From Geodermatophilus nigrescens (lineage in GTDB: Bacteria > Actinomycetota > Actinomycetes > Mycobacteriales > Geodermatophilaceae): a stretch of DNA of 64,000 nt. Below the pieces are notes generated by a model, which saw only the letters and a program-made list of their open reading frames with translations, did not search any database and was not told the DNA's origin. The stretch's first letter is position 1, and each line of letters begins with the position of its first letter. Location: the NCBI RefSeq assembly GCF_900129495.1, contig NZ_FQVX01000001.1, positions 1,178,001 to 1,242,000 on the forward strand, in the 5' to 3' direction. Made by a program: the position numbers and the translations under genes. Shown one piece after another: positions 8,258 to 17,798 of the stretch.

Positions 8258-9019
8258 TCACCAGGGGACGGGCACGCCCTCCCACGTGGTGAACGTGCCC
8301 GTCGGGCCGTCCGGCCCGAGGCGGGCGACCCGCACCACCTCCCGCGCGGCGTCCTCGACCGAGTCCGTCCCCTCGAAGTTGGTGAGGGCGGTCCGGGCGA
8401 AGCCCGGCGAGACCAGGTTGACCTTGATGCCGGTCCCCTCCAGCTCGAGCGCCATGGCCAGCGTGACGGCGTTGAGGGCGGTCTTCGAGGCGCCGTAGAC
8501 CGGCTCGAACGCGGAGCGGAGCGGGAAGGCCGGGTCGGCGACGGTCGTCAGGGAGCCGAGCGCGCTGGTGACGTTGACGATGCGCGCGTCGGGCGACCGC
8601 CGGAGCAGCGGCAGGACGGCCTGGTACAGCGCCAGGACGCCGAAGACGTTCACTCCCCACACCGCGCGCACGTCGTCGAGCGGGGCGGTGCTGGGCCTCG
8701 ACGTCGCGCGGAACGCGGCCACGTCCAGGCCGGTGCGCGTGGTGGAGATGCCGGCGTTGTTGACGAGGAGGTCGAGCCGGCCGGCCTCCTCGCCGATCCG
8801 CGCGGCGGCCGCCGCGATCGAGACCGCGTCGGTGACGTCGAGCTGGAGGGCGGTGGCGCCGCCGCCGATCCCGGCCGCCGCCTCCCGGCCGCGGGCGAGG
8901 TCGCGGGAGCCGACGTAGACGGCCACCCCGTCGGCGGCCAGCTCCCGTGCCACCTGCCTGCCCATCCCTTGGTTGGCCCCCGTGACGAGGGCGGTGCGTG
9001 TGGCGGGCACGGCGGGCAT
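8258..9019 (-). CDS. Short-chain dehydrogenase/reductase
   Basis: 253 residues, classical SDR. The cofactor motif TGANQGMG is at about residues 14-21, LDVTD near 61, NNAG at about 87-90, the catalytic Ser in NVTSALGS, and the YGASK pair Tyr/Lys at about 175-179. SRD after the second strand suggests NADP(H) preference, as an Arg at this point often does. It probably reduces a carbonyl compound in the cytoplasm; the substrate cannot be read. It stands alone between the convergent aminopeptidase gene (12 bp away) and tRNA-Gly. ATG 9019 is the obvious start. Confidence 0.9.
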   Translation of the reverse strand: MPAVPATRTALVTGANQGMGRQVARELAADGVAVYVGSRDLARGREAAAGIGGGATALQLDVTDAVSIAAAAARIGEEAGRLDLLVNNAGISTTRTGLDVAAFRATSRPSTAPLDDVRAVWGVNVFGVLALYQAVLPLLRRSPDARIVNVTSALGSLTTVADPAFPLRSAFEPVYGASKTALNAVTLAMALELEGTGIKVNLVSPGFARTALTNFEGTDSVEDAAREVVRVARLGPDGPTGTFTTWEGVPVPW

Positions 9020-9164
9020 GGCGGACCTCGTCTCGTCGGCGGTCGGAGCCGGGCGGACGGAGTCGGCGCCGCGCCCTCGACGACGAGCCTGGGCGACCGC
9101 CGGCGGGCGAGGGAGGGCCTGCGGGTCCTGGGATCGGCGGTCCCCGCGGACGGGGACGGAGGTG

Positions 9165-9238
9165 TGGAGCGGGTGACGAGAATCGAACTCGCGTAGCCAG
9201 TTTGGAAGACTGGGGCTCTACCATTGAGCTACACCCGC
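9165..9238 (-). tRNA. tRNA-Gly (anticodon TCC), CCA encoded
   Basis: Read on the minus strand: acceptor GCGGGTG pairs with CACCCGC, D-arm GCTCAATGGTAGAGC, anticodon stem-loop CCAGT-CTTCCAA-ACTGG with TCC, and T-arm GTTCGATTC. The discriminator is U, as usual for tRNA-Gly, and CCA is encoded at the 3' end (9167-9165). Confidence 0.95.
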
Positions 9239-9270
9239 GAGGTGCCCGACCAGCGTACCGGCACCCCCGA

Positions 9271-9276
9271 TAGCGT
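9271..9276 (+). promoter_or_regulatory. -10 hexamer TAGCGT, leaderless start for amidase
   Basis: TAGCGT ends 7 nt before GTG 9284, and there is no Shine-Dalgarno sequence. The same 16-nt string TAGCGTCCGCCGCGTG recurs at the comEA start. Confidence 0.5.
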
Positions 9277-9283
9277 CCGCCGC

Positions 9284-10747
9284 GTGACGCAGACCACCGA
9301 GCTCGACGCCACCGCGCAGGCCGACCTCGTCCGCCGCGGTGAGGTGTCCCCGGCCGAGCTGGTCGACGCCGCGATCGCCCGCATCGAGGCCACGAACCCG
9401 CAGCTCGACGCCGTCCTCCGGGACCGCTTCGACGCCGCCCGCGCCGAGGCCGCGGGCGACCTGCCCGACGGTCCTTTCCGCGGCGTGCCGCTGCTGCTCA
9501 AGGACATGGGCTGCCACATGGCGGGGGAGGAGACCGCCTACGGGCTGGCGCCGCTGCAGCAGGCCGGCATCCGCTGGCGCCGCGACAGCCACCTCGCCAC
9601 GGCCTTCCGCGCCGCCGGGTTCGTCGTCCTCGGCCGCACCAACGTGCCGGAGCTCGGCACCACCGTCACCACGGAGCCCGCCGCCAACGCGCCCGCCCGC
9701 AACCCGTGGGACCCGGCCCGCTCCACCGGCGGGTCCAGCGGCGGATCGGCCGCGGCGGTCGCCGCCGGGATGGTGCCGGTCGCGCACGCCAGCGACGGCG
9801 GCGGCTCCATCCGCATCCCGGCGAGCGAGTGCGGCCTGGTCGGCCTCAAGCCCACCCGCGCCCGCGTGAGCCAGGGTCCCGACGTCGGCGAGGGCTGGGC
9901 CGGCGCCACGATCGACGGGGTCGTCACCCGCACCGTCCGCGACACCGCCGCCGTCCTCGACGTCATCGGCCGCCCGATGCCCGGCGACCCCTACGCCGCC
10001 CCGCCGCTGCCGCGCCTGCTGCTCGAGGAGCTCGGCGCCCCGGTCGCCGGGCTGCGTGCCGGCCTGTGCGCCTCCCCGCCCGACGACCGGTGGCTCGACG
10101 ACCCGGCCTGCCGCGAGGCGGTCGCCGTCGCCGGGCGGCTGCTCGAGGCCCTCGGCGTCGTCGTCGAGGAGGCACACCCGGCCGCGTTCTTCGAGGACGA
10201 CTTCTCCCGGCACTTCAACACCACGGTCGCCGCCGACACCGCCCGCACCCTCGCCGACCTCGAGCGCGTGGTCGGCCGCCCGATCCCCGACGACGAGATC
10301 GAGCCGCGCAACGCCCGCTACCGCGTCACCGGCGGCCGGCTGACCGCCCCCGACTACCTCGCCGCCCGCGCCTGGCTCGGCTCCTGGTCCCGCCGGATGG
10401 CCGCCTTTTGGACGCCGGCCCCCGACGGCGGCCGGGGCTTCGACCTGCTGGTCACCCCGACCGTGGGCGCCCCGCCGCCGGAGCTCGGCTGGTTCACCGC
10501 GGCCGGCCCGCGCGAGGAGGGCCGCCGCGTCTCCTCCTTCATCCCCTGGACGGCGCAGCTCAACGTCACCGGCCAGCCCGCCGTCAGCCTGCCGCTGCAC
10601 ACCACCGACGGCGGCCTGCCGGTCGGCGTCCAGGTGGTCGCCGCGGCCGGCCGGGAGGACCTGCTGGTCCGCGTGGCGGCCGCGCTGGAGGAGGCGGCGC
10701 CGTGGGCGGGACGGCGTCCGGCCGTCCGACCGGGGAGGCCCGCCTAG
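9284..10747 (+). CDS. Amidase, amidase-signature family
   Basis: 487 residues. The Ser-cisSer-Lys triad is intact: Lys73 in LLLKDMG, the cis-Ser at about 151 in STGGSSGGS, and the nucleophile Ser175 in [10 protein letters not shown], with the family spacing of 24 residues between the serines. These enzymes hydrolyse carboxamides in the cytoplasm; some members instead are GatA, but the lack of gatB/gatC neighbours and the insert around residues 250-400 argue for a stand-alone amidase of unknown substrate. GTG 9284 is chosen over an in-frame ATG at 9224, which would start inside the tRNA-Gly gene. The TAG stop forms part of TAGACT at 10745-10750, a likely -10 for the following tRNA. Confidence 0.9.
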   Translation: MTQTTELDATAQADLVRRGEVSPAELVDAAIARIEATNPQLDAVLRDRFDAARAEAAGDLPDGPFRGVPLLLKDMGCHMAGEETAYGLAPLQQAGIRWRRDSHLATAFRAAGFVVLGRTNVPELGTTVTTEPAANAPARNPWDPARSTGGSSGGSAAAVAAGMVPVAHASDGGGSIRIPASECGLVGLKPTRARVSQGPDVGEGWAGATIDGVVTRTVRDTAAVLDVIGRPMPGDPYAAPPLPRLLLEELGAPVAGLRAGLCASPPDDRWLDDPACREAVAVAGRLLEALGVVVEEAHPAAFFEDDFSRHFNTTVAADTARTLADLERVVGRPIPDDEIEPRNARYRVTGGRLTAPDYLAARAWLGSWSRRMAAFWTPAPDGGRGFDLLVTPTVGAPPPELGWFTAAGPREEGRRVSSFIPWTAQLNVTGQPAVSLPLHTTDGGLPVGVQVVAAAGREDLLVRVAAALEEAAPWAGRRPAVRPGRPA

Positions 10748-10750
10748 ACT
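10745..10750 (+). promoter_or_regulatory. -10 hexamer TAGACT for tRNA-Pro
   Basis: TAGACT overlaps the amidase stop codon and ends 11 nt before the tRNA-Pro 5' end. An identical hexamer at 10854-10859 precedes tig. Confidence 0.4.
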
Positions 10751-10761
10751 CGACGGCGCCA

Positions 10762-10835
10762 CGGGGTGTGGCGCAGCTTGGTAGCGCACCCGCTTTGGGA
10801 GCGGGGGGCCGTGGGTTCGAATCCCGCCACCCCGA
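10762..10835 (+). tRNA. tRNA-Pro (anticodon TGG)
   Basis: Acceptor CGGGGTG pairs with CACCCCG; the D-arm is GCGCAGCTTGGTAGCGC, the anticodon loop TTTGGGA carries TGG at 10796-10798, and the T-arm is GTGGGTTCGAATCCCGC. The discriminator is A. The 3' CCA is not encoded (CCC follows), unlike the neighbouring tRNA-Gly. Confidence 0.95.
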
Positions 10836-10853
10836 CCCCGCCCCCGGCGTCTC

Positions 10854-10859
10854 TAGACT
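10854..10859 (+). promoter_or_regulatory. -10 hexamer TAGACT upstream of tig
   Basis: TAGACT lies 61 bp before the tig GTG, giving a ~55 nt leader that contains GAGGAG at 10905-10910. The -35 element is not evident. Confidence 0.4.
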
Positions 10860-10920
10860 CGGGGGTCGACCCGGCGCCGTCCCGGCGTCCCCGTCCGTCG
10901 TACCGAGGAGCACTGCCGCT

Positions 10921-12444
10921 GTGAAGAGCACCATCGAGGAACTGGGCCCCACGCGGGTCCGGATGGCGATCGAGGTGCCGTGGGGGGACCTGGACCACGC
11001 CTTCGGTGAGGTCTACAAGGAGCTCAAGAAGCAGGTCCGCGTCCCCGGCTTCCGCCCCGGCAAGGTGCCCGAGCGGGTGCTCGACCAGCGCGTCGGCCGC
11101 CCCGTCGTCCTCGAGCAGGTCGTGCAGCACGCGATCCCCGAGGTCTACTCCGAGGTCGTCCGCGAGAACCAGGTCCGCGTCCTGGGCCAGCCCGACATCG
11201 AGGTGACCCGCCTCGACGACAACGACACCCTCGCCTTCACCGCCGAGGTCGACGTCGCGCCGAAGATCGAGCTGCCGTCCCTGGACGACCTCGCGGTCAC
11301 CGTCGACGACGTCGAGGTCACCGACGAGGAGATCGACGAGCAGGTCGCGGTCATGCGCGAGCGCTTCGCGATGCTCACCGCCGTCGAGCGGGCCGCGGAG
11401 GACGGCGACCACGTGTCCCTCGACCTCGAGGCGCGCGTCGACGACGAGGTCCTCGAGGACGGCACCACCAGCGGCATGTCCTACGAGGTGGGCTCCGGCT
11501 CGCTCATGGAGGGCCTCGACGACGCCGTCCGCGGGCTGTCGGCCGACGAGTCGGCGACCTTCCGGACGGACCTGCACCAGGGCCCCTACGCCGGCCAGCA
11601 GGCCGACGTCACCGTCACCGTCCGCTCGGTGAAGGCCAAGGACCTGCCCGAGCTCGACGACGAGTTCGCCTCCACCGCGAGCGAGTTCGACACCCTCGCC
11701 GAGCTGCGCGACGACGTCCGCACCCGCCTGGGCCGCGCCAAGACGATGCAGCAGGGTGCGCAGGCCCGCGACAAGTTGGTCGAGCACCTGCTCGAGGCCA
11801 CCGAGGTGCCCGTGCCCGAGGGCCTGGTCGCCCGCGAGGTCGAGTGGCGCAACCAGTCGCTGTCGCAGGAGCTGCAGCGCGCCGGCATGACCTGGGAGAC
11901 CTTCCTGCAGGCCGGCGGCGTCGAGAGCCGCGAGGCCTACGACGCGGACCTGTCGAAGCAGGTCGAGGAGGCCGTCCGCACCCAGTTCATCCTGGACGCG
12001 GTCGCCGACGCCCGGGAGATCACCGTCGACAACGACGACCTCTCCGCGCAGATCATGGCCCAGGCCTCCCGCCAGCGCGTGAGCCCGGAGCAGTACGCCC
12101 AGCAGCTGCAGCAGGGCGGCAACATCGCCGAGTTCGTCGCCGACGTGCGCCGCACCAAGGCGCTGGCCCAGCTGCTCGAGCAGACGACGATCACCGACGC
12201 CTCGGGCAACACCGTCGACCTCGACGCGCTGCGCCCGCAGACCGTCCGGGCCGGCGCCGGGTCCGAGGACGCCGAGGAGACCGCCGCCGAGGAGACCGCC
12301 GCCGAGGAGACCGCCGCCGAGGAGACCGCCGCCGAGACCGACGCCGACGCCGACGAGGCGCCCGACGCCGAGGTCGCCGACGCGGCCGCCGTCGAGGCGA
12401 CCGAGGGTGCCACCGAGGACACCGAGGACGTCGCCAAGAGCTGA
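10921..12444 (+). CDS. tig: Trigger factor, ribosome-associated chaperone/prolyl isomerase
   Basis: 507 residues. The N-terminal ribosome-binding domain has the signature GFRPGKVP at about residues 43-50. The FKBP-like peptidyl-prolyl isomerase domain occupies about 150-240 (DGDHVSLDLEA, GLSADES), and the helical chaperone arms run to about 430. It binds ribosomal L23 at the exit tunnel and shields nascent chains. The C-terminus is extended by ~75 very acidic residues containing four EETAA units encoded by 15-bp tandem repeats (12271-12330), longer than in E. coli (432 residues). GTG 10921 has GAGGAG ten nt upstream. It precedes clpP1-clpP2-clpX, the usual tig-clpP-clpX order, but a strong hairpin separates it from clpP1. 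Confidence 0.97.
   Translation: MKSTIEELGPTRVRMAIEVPWGDLDHAFGEVYKELKKQVRVPGFRPGKVPERVLDQRVGRPVVLEQVVQHAIPEVYSEVVRENQVRVLGQPDIEVTRLDDNDTLAFTAEVDVAPKIELPSLDDLAVTVDDVEVTDEEIDEQVAVMRERFAMLTAVERAAEDGDHVSLDLEARVDDEVLEDGTTSGMSYEVGSGSLMEGLDDAVRGLSADESATFRTDLHQGPYAGQQADVTVTVRSVKAKDLPELDDEFASTASEFDTLAELRDDVRTRLGRAKTMQQGAQARDKLVEHLLEATEVPVPEGLVAREVEWRNQSLSQELQRAGMTWETFLQAGGVESREAYDADLSKQVEEAVRTQFILDAVADAREITVDNDDLSAQIMAQASRQRVSPEQYAQQLQQGGNIAEFVADVRRTKALAQLLEQTTITDASGNTVDLDALRPQTVRAGAGSEDAEETAAEETAAEETAAEETAAETDADADEAPDAEVADAAAVEATEGATEDTEDVAKS
12271..12330 (+). repeat. Four tandem 15-bp repeats within tig
   Basis: GCCGAGGAGACCGCC is repeated exactly four times, with a fifth degenerate unit after it. 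It encodes (A)EETA repeats of the acidic trigger factor tail; copy number is likely to vary between strains by slippage. Confidence 0.95.
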
Positions 12445-12459
12445 CGCGCCGGACCGTCC

Positions 12460-12505
12460 GACGACGCCGTCCTGCCCCGCACGCGCGGGGGAGGGCGGCG
12501 TCGTC
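12460..12505 (+). terminator. Long hairpin between tig and clpP1
   Basis: A 21-bp stem with two mismatches (12460-12480 with 12485-12505) and a 4-nt ACGC loop, starting 15 bp after the tig stop. It should separate tig transcription from the clpP operon. Confidence 0.75.
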
Positions 12506-12526
12506 GCGTCCGGGGCCGGGTCCCGC

Positions 12527-12542
12527 TGCGCCGACGGCGAAC
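12527..12542 (-). promoter_or_regulatory. ClgR-like box upstream of clpP1
   Basis: On the minus strand the sequence reads GTTCGC-CGTCG-GCG, matching the GTTCGC-N5-GCG consensus described for the Streptomyces Clp activator ClgR. It lies 40 bp upstream of the TAGGGT hexamer at 12582, a suitable place for an activator. clpP1P2 are known ClgR targets in actinobacteria; the match here is by eye. Confidence 0.5.
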
Positions 12543-12581
12543 AGGCCCCCGCGCCGGGACTCCGGGCCCGGGGGTGCGCGT

Positions 12582-12587
12582 TAGGGT
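12582..12587 (+). promoter_or_regulatory. Probable clpP operon -10 (TAGGGT)
   Basis: TAGGGT, 109 bp before the clpP1 GTG, is downstream of the ClgR-like box. No clear -35 is present, which is consistent with an activator-dependent promoter. Confidence 0.4.
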
Positions 12588-12695
12588 CGACGTGACTCGG
12601 GGTGGAGGCCGGGGGTACGGCCCGCCAGGGCCGCCGGCCCCGCTCCCGCCCACCGAGACCGACTCGAACCACCGCCAACGGAGGTCACCACACCC

Positions 12696-13331
12696 GTGAG
12701 CACCGACCCGAACCCGGCGTACTCCCCGCTCCTGCGGGGCGGCGCCGGTGGGATGAACCTCAACGACTCGGTCTACGAGCGCCTGCTGCGCGAGCGCATC
12801 ATCTTCCTGGGCACCCAGGTCGACGACGTCATCGCCAACCAGCTGGCCGCGCAGATGCTCCTGCTGTCGGCCGAGGACCCCAAGAGCGACATCCACCTGT
12901 ACATCAACTCGCCCGGCGGCTCCGTCAGCGCGGGCATGGCCATCTACGACACGATGCAGTTCATCGACTGCGACGTCGCCACCTACGGGATGGGCCTGGC
13001 CGCCTCGATGGGCCAGTTCCTGCTCACCGCGGGCACCAAGGGCAAGCGCTACGCCCTGCCGCACGCGCGGATCATGATGCACCAGCCCTCCGCCGGCGTC
13101 GGCGGCACCGCGGCCGACATCGCCATCCAGGCCGACCTGTTCCGCCGCACCAAGCGCGAGCTCAACGAGCTGCAGTCGCTGCACACCGGCCAGCCGGTCG
13201 AGCAGATCGAGCGCGACTCCGACCGCGACCGCTGGTTCACCGCGCAGGAGGCGCTCGAGTACGGCTTCGTCGACCACGTCGTCAGCCGCGCCACCATGAC
13301 CGACAGCGCCAACCCGGTCACCGACAACTGA
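12696..13331 (+). CDS. clpP1: ATP-dependent Clp protease proteolytic subunit 1
   Basis: 211 residues. The catalytic triad is visible: Ser104 in GLAASMGQF, His129 in IMMHQPS and Asp178 in [17 protein letters not shown] precedes the serine. It assembles with ClpP2 into the mixed ClpP1P2 tetradecamer typical of actinobacteria and degrades unfolded or tagged proteins with ClpX or ClpC1. GTG 12696 follows GGAGG (12680 region). It is separated by 16 bp from clpP2, whose Shine-Dalgarno GGAGG lies in that gap, so the two are one transcript. The ClgR-like box and TAGGGT hexamer upstream suggest stress activation. Confidence 0.97.
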   Translation: MSTDPNPAYSPLLRGGAGGMNLNDSVYERLLRERIIFLGTQVDDVIANQLAAQMLLLSAEDPKSDIHLYINSPGGSVSAGMAIYDTMQFIDCDVATYGMGLAASMGQFLLTAGTKGKRYALPHARIMMHQPSAGVGGTAADIAIQADLFRRTKRELNELQSLHTGQPVEQIERDSDRDRWFTAQEALEYGFVDHVVSRATMTDSANPVTDN

Positions 13332-13347
13332 GTCCGGAGGGATCCCG

Positions 13348-13980
13348 ATGAGCAACCCCCAGATGCCCTCCAGCCGTTACGTGCTGCCCTCCTTCGTGGA
13401 GCGGACCAGCTACGGCATGAAGGAGTCGAACCCGTACAACAAGCTCTTCGAGGAGCGCATCATCTTCCTCGGGGTGCAGATCGACGACGCGTCGGCCAAC
13501 GACGTCATGGCCCAGCTGATCACGCTGGAGTCGGCCGACCCGGACCGCGACATCACCATCTACATCAACTCGCCCGGTGGCTCGTTCACGTCGCTGATGG
13601 CCATCTACGACACGATGATGTTCGTCCGGCCCGACATCCAGACCGTGTGCATGGGCCAGGCCGCCTCGGCCGCCGCCGTCCTGCTCGCCGCCGGCACCCC
13701 CGGCAAGCGGCTGGCGCTGCCGTACTCCCGCGTGCTGATCCACCAGCCCTCCGGTGAGGCCGGCGGCCAGGTGTCGGACCTCGAGATCCACGCCGCCGAG
13801 ATCGAGCGGGTGCGCACGCAGATGGAGGAGATCCTCGCGCGCCACACCGGCCGCACCGCCGAGCAGGTCCGCTCCGACATCGACCGCGACAAGATCCTGA
13901 CGGCCAACGAGGCCAAGGAGTACGGCCTCGTCGACCAGGTCGTGCAGAGCCGGAAGCTCAACGCGTTCGCCACGGCGTGA
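13348..13980 (+). CDS. clpP2: ATP-dependent Clp protease proteolytic subunit 2
   Basis: 210 residues with Ser107 in MGQAASAAA, His132 in VLIHQPSGE and the DIDRDK region supplying the Asp. The N-terminus ([23 protein letters not shown]) is the usual actinobacterial ClpP2 form, removed or rearranged on maturation. ClpP2 provides the face that docks the ClpX/ClpC1 ATPases in the mycobacterial enzyme, and the same is expected here. ATG 13348 with GGAGG is unambiguous. About half its residues match clpP1, reflecting an old duplication. Confidence 0.97.
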   Translation: MSNPQMPSSRYVLPSFVERTSYGMKESNPYNKLFEERIIFLGVQIDDASANDVMAQLITLESADPDRDITIYINSPGGSFTSLMAIYDTMMFVRPDIQTVCMGQAASAAAVLLAAGTPGKRLALPYSRVLIHQPSGEAGGQVSDLEIHAAEIERVRTQMEEILARHTGRTAEQVRSDIDRDKILTANEAKEYGLVDQVVQSRKLNAFATA

Positions 13981-14287
13981 GCCGGTCGTCCCCCGGACGG
14001 TGCGGGAAGAGTTCGCGCGTGTCGCGTCCGCAGCCCGTACCGTTCGGGGGGCAGTGCCGGGAGTGACGAGCGAGTCGAGCGCCCCCGGCGCACCGGGGCG
14101 TCGGAGCCCCGCGGCGTCGGCGGTGACAGGTACCGTCGGCGAGCGCCCGATCCCCGGCCGGCAACGCCGGGAGGACCGTCCTCGCGGCACCCGCCACCAG
14201 CGGGACCGAGCACGGGCACATCAGTGACACATCATCTGCAGGTCCGCTTCCCCCAGGGCCTGCATCCCCCGAGGTGGAGGTCAGCAG
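13981..14287 (+). other. 307-bp clpP2-clpX intergenic region
   Basis: No gene is seen. It holds a TACCGT hexamer (14038-14043) that could be a clpX -10, and a small hairpin (CCCCGG-CGCA-CCGGGG near 14083-14098). GGTGGAGG just before clpX is its Shine-Dalgarno sequence. A partial ClgR-like string begins at 14011 but lacks the second half. Confidence 0.5.
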
Positions 14288-15562
<1,275 letters not shown>

Positions 15563-15583
15563 CCCCGCGCTGACAGTCCGGCC

Positions 15584-15616
15584 GACGGCCCGTCCCCGAC
15601 GAGGGGGCGGGCCGTC
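15584..15616 (+). terminator. Hairpin terminator after clpX
   Basis: A 14-bp stem (15584-15597 with 15603-15616, one mismatch) with a 5-nt loop, GACGGCCC...GGGCCGTC. Confidence 0.8.
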
Positions 15617-15655
15617 GCCGTTCCCGGGCGTGGTCGATCCCGGGGGTGGTCCCCG

Positions 15656-15715
15656 CGGTGATGTGCGGGTGTGGCAAATCTGCGGTGCGGAATGCACCAT
15701 GAGCGCACATCACCG
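15656..15715. repeat. 60-bp palindromic element, copy A
   Basis: Perfect 12-bp terminal arms CGGTGATGTGCG (15656-15667) and CGCACATCACCG (15704-15715), with an inner hairpin GGTGC/GCACC. It is related to copy B (16713-16776), but in reverse orientation: the flanks inside the arms match after reverse complementing (GGTG-TGGC and GAA-TGCACC). The right arm contains the stop codon of the DUF559 gene. Confidence 0.8.
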
Positions 15716-16630
15716 GAGCACCTGGGCCTCCCGCGCCCGGCAGACGCGCAGGATCTCCCGGCGGCAGGCGTCCGGCTCGGTCGTCAGCCGCCGGTGACTG
15801 AAGCGGAGCACGACCCAGCCGAGGGCGGCCAGCTCGACGTCGCGGCGGGTGTCCCGCTCGCGGTCCTCGGCGCTGCCGTGGAAGGCGGCGCCGTCGAGCT
15901 CGACGGCGATCCGCAGCTCCGGGACGGCAGCGTCCAGGTGGACCGTCCGGCCTGATCCCAGCGTCACGGGGTGCTGCTGCACGAAGCGCGGCATCCCTGA
16001 GCCGGTCAGGACGTGCCGGACGCCCCAGATCTCCAGCTCGCTCTGGCAGCCCTGGTCGACCAGCCGCAGCAGCTCCTCCAGCGCGCGGCGGCCGGGGAGC
16101 GCGGGTCGCCGCTCCACCTCCACGTGCAGGTGCGCCGACGGCACCCGACGGTCCCGGAGCGTGCCGATCACCGCGCCGCGCAACTGGTCGACCGCCCGGC
16201 GTGAGCCGCGCCGCCCGTTCGCCCACCCCCAGCCGTCGACAAGGGACCGGGGGAGTGACGTCACCGGGAAAGGACCGAGCCGGTCGGGATCGAGGTCGTG
16301 CGCGCGGTGGACCACCAAGCCGCGGCTTCGCAGGGCCCGGCGCTCCGCCGGAACGGACACGTGCACCGGGCCGCGGACGTCAGGGAGCACACGCCAGACG
16401 GCCAGCGCCGTCCCGTGGCTGAGCGTTCCGCCGGTGGCGAGCACGCCCGCGAGCGCCCGGGTGCGCCAGTCGTCCCAGCAGTCCGGCACCGCGACGACAC
16501 CGCGGTGGGGGCGGAGCAGCCGGCCGTCAGCGACGTGGCGGGCGAGGGTGTGGCGGTCGACCCGGCCGGCCAGGTCGGCAGTGCGCCCGACGCCGAACGG
16601 GCCGAGGAGCGGGCGCAGGTCACGGGTCAC
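15710..16630 (-). CDS. DUF559 (Vsr-like endonuclease fold) protein with AbiEi-like N-terminal region
   Basis: 306 residues. The N-terminal ~60 residues look like the winged-helix start of AbiEi-type proteins ([25 protein letters not shown]), and the middle ([27 protein letters not shown]) matches the linker seen in many actinobacterial members. Residues ~195-300 form a DUF559 domain with [33 protein letters not shown], related to very-short-patch-repair and restriction endonuclease folds; the acidic ELDG and later Arg/His residues suggest an intact active site. Such genes are usually orphan and multicopy, with no proven role. It is antisense to clpX and sits between two inverted palindromic elements, its stop lying in one of them. 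Nuclease or toxin-antitoxin function is inference. Confidence 0.85.
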   Translation of the reverse strand: MTRDLRPLLGPFGVGRTADLAGRVDRHTLARHVADGRLLRPHRGVVAVPDCWDDWRTRALAGVLATGGTLSHGTALAVWRVLPDVRGPVHVSVPAERRALRSRGLVVHRAHDLDPDRLGPFPVTSLPRSLVDGWGWANGRRGSRRAVDQLRGAVIGTLRDRRVPSAHLHVEVERRPALPGRRALEELLRLVDQGCQSELEIWGVRHVLTGSGMPRFVQQHPVTLGSGRTVHLDAAVPELRIAVELDGAAFHGSAEDRERDTRRDVELAALGWVVLRFSHRRLTTEPDACRREILRVCRAREAQVLR

Positions 16631-16712
16631 CCGGTCACGGTCGCCGACCGTTGCCCGGGCACGGCCGCCCTGCGCTGGTCTGTGGAGGTGTCGGTGAGCT
16701 GTGGAGCAGACA

Positions 16713-16776
16713 GGCGGTGATGTGCAGTTGCGGTGCAGTTCGGCGCGAGAGGGCGCCGCAACCGCACATCACCGCC
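16713..16776. repeat. 64-bp palindromic element, copy B
   Basis: Perfect 13-bp terminal arms GGCGGTGATGTGC (16713-16725) and GCACATCACCGCC (16764-16776), continuing inward after one mismatch to GTTGCGG/CCGCAAC, giving a 21-position stem with one mismatch. It lies between the divergent DUF559 and DUF2236 genes, so it is not placed as a terminator. It is related to copy A in inverted orientation. Confidence 0.8.
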
Positions 16777-16844
16777 GACGTGACGCCGGCGGGAACAACG
16801 CGGTCGGCGGGCCGGGGGAGCGGGCGGCTGGCACCCTCGGAGGG

Positions 16845-17774
16845 GTGCGCGCGCTGACGTCCCTGCCGGAGATGGCGCGCGAGGCGTTCCGCGCCCGCGT
16901 CTCGGGTGACCCGACCGGCGCGCCGGACTGGGTGCGCGACATCGCCCGCGTCGGCAGCGGCCTCGGCTGGTTCGAGCCCGACGGCGTCGTCTGGCGGGTG
17001 CACGGCGACCTGTCCACGCTGGTCGGCGGGGTCGCGGCGCTGCTCGGCCAGGCGGCGCACCCGCTCGCGCTCGCCGGCGTCCAGCAGCACTCCGCCTACC
17101 GCGAGGACCCGTGGAAGCGCCTCGCCGGCACCGCCCGCTGGCTCGTGGTGAGCACCTTCGGGTCCGAGGAGCTCGCCGAGCGCGAGGCCGCCCGCGTCCG
17201 CGGCATGCACGCCACCGTACGGGGCAGGGTGCGGGGCCGGCCGTACTCCGCGTCCGACCCGGACCTGCTGCGCTGGGTGCACCTCGCCTTCACCGACGCC
17301 TTCCTCGCCGCCCAGCAGGCCGTCGGCACCGACCTCACCGCCCGCTTCGGCCGCGGCTGGCCCGACGTCTACGTCCGCGACTGGGCCCGCAGCGCCGAGC
17401 AGCTCGGCACCACCGACCTCCCGCGCAGCGCCGCCGAGCTGGCCGAGGCGCTCGCCGCCTACCGCCCGCAGCTCGCCCCCGTCCCCGACTCGCTGCGCGC
17501 CTTCCTCGCCGCCCCGCCCGGGCTGAGCACCCCCGAGCGGGTCTTCTACCGCGGGCTGTCCGGCGCCGCGGCGCACCTGGTCTCACCGACGCTGGCCGGG
17601 TGCGCCGGCGTCCCCGGCCGCGGGCGCGGCGGCGCCCCGCAGATCGCCGTCGCCCGGGCGCAGCTCCGCGGGCTGCGGCTCGCGCTGGGCAGCCACAGCC
17701 CGTCGGAGGAGGCGGCCCGCTGGCGGCTCGGGATGGGACCCGCCCCGGCCTGGGCGGACGAGGACGCCGCCTGA
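16845..17774 (+). CDS. DUF2236 (MpaB-type oxygenase family) protein
   Basis: 309 residues matching DUF2236: WRVHGDLSTLVGGVAALLGQAAHPLALAGV, then a His/Arg-containing stretch (QQHSAYREDPWKRLAGTARW) and ARVRGMHATVRG, with the helix HLAFTDAFLAAQQ. Members related to the latex oxygenase and MpaB bind heme b through conserved His residues; the His in VQQHS and in MHATV are candidates. The likely role is a heme-dependent oxidation, but no substrate is known. The GTG at 16845 has GGAGGG immediately before it, too close for a normal ribosome site, so the start could be leaderless. It converges on valS, 24 bp between stops. Confidence 0.85.
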   Translation: MRALTSLPEMAREAFRARVSGDPTGAPDWVRDIARVGSGLGWFEPDGVVWRVHGDLSTLVGGVAALLGQAAHPLALAGVQQHSAYREDPWKRLAGTARWLVVSTFGSEELAEREAARVRGMHATVRGRVRGRPYSASDPDLLRWVHLAFTDAFLAAQQAVGTDLTARFGRGWPDVYVRDWARSAEQLGTTDLPRSAAELAEALAAYRPQLAPVPDSLRAFLAAPPGLSTPERVFYRGLSGAAAHLVSPTLAGCAGVPGRGRGGAPQIAVARAQLRGLRLALGSHSPSEEAARWRLGMGPAPAWADEDAA

Positions 17775-17798
17775 GCCCCGGCCGGGACGAGCGGGGGA

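Noticed and set aside
14011..14024. A ClgR-like string before clpX
   Set aside because: GTTCGC is present but the second half reads TCG and not GCG at the required spacing.
15656..15715. Copy A as a simple terminator for clpX or the DUF559 gene
   Set aside because: clpX already has a strong hairpin at 15584-15616, and the related copy B lies in a divergent promoter region, so termination alone does not explain the pair; it may still contribute.
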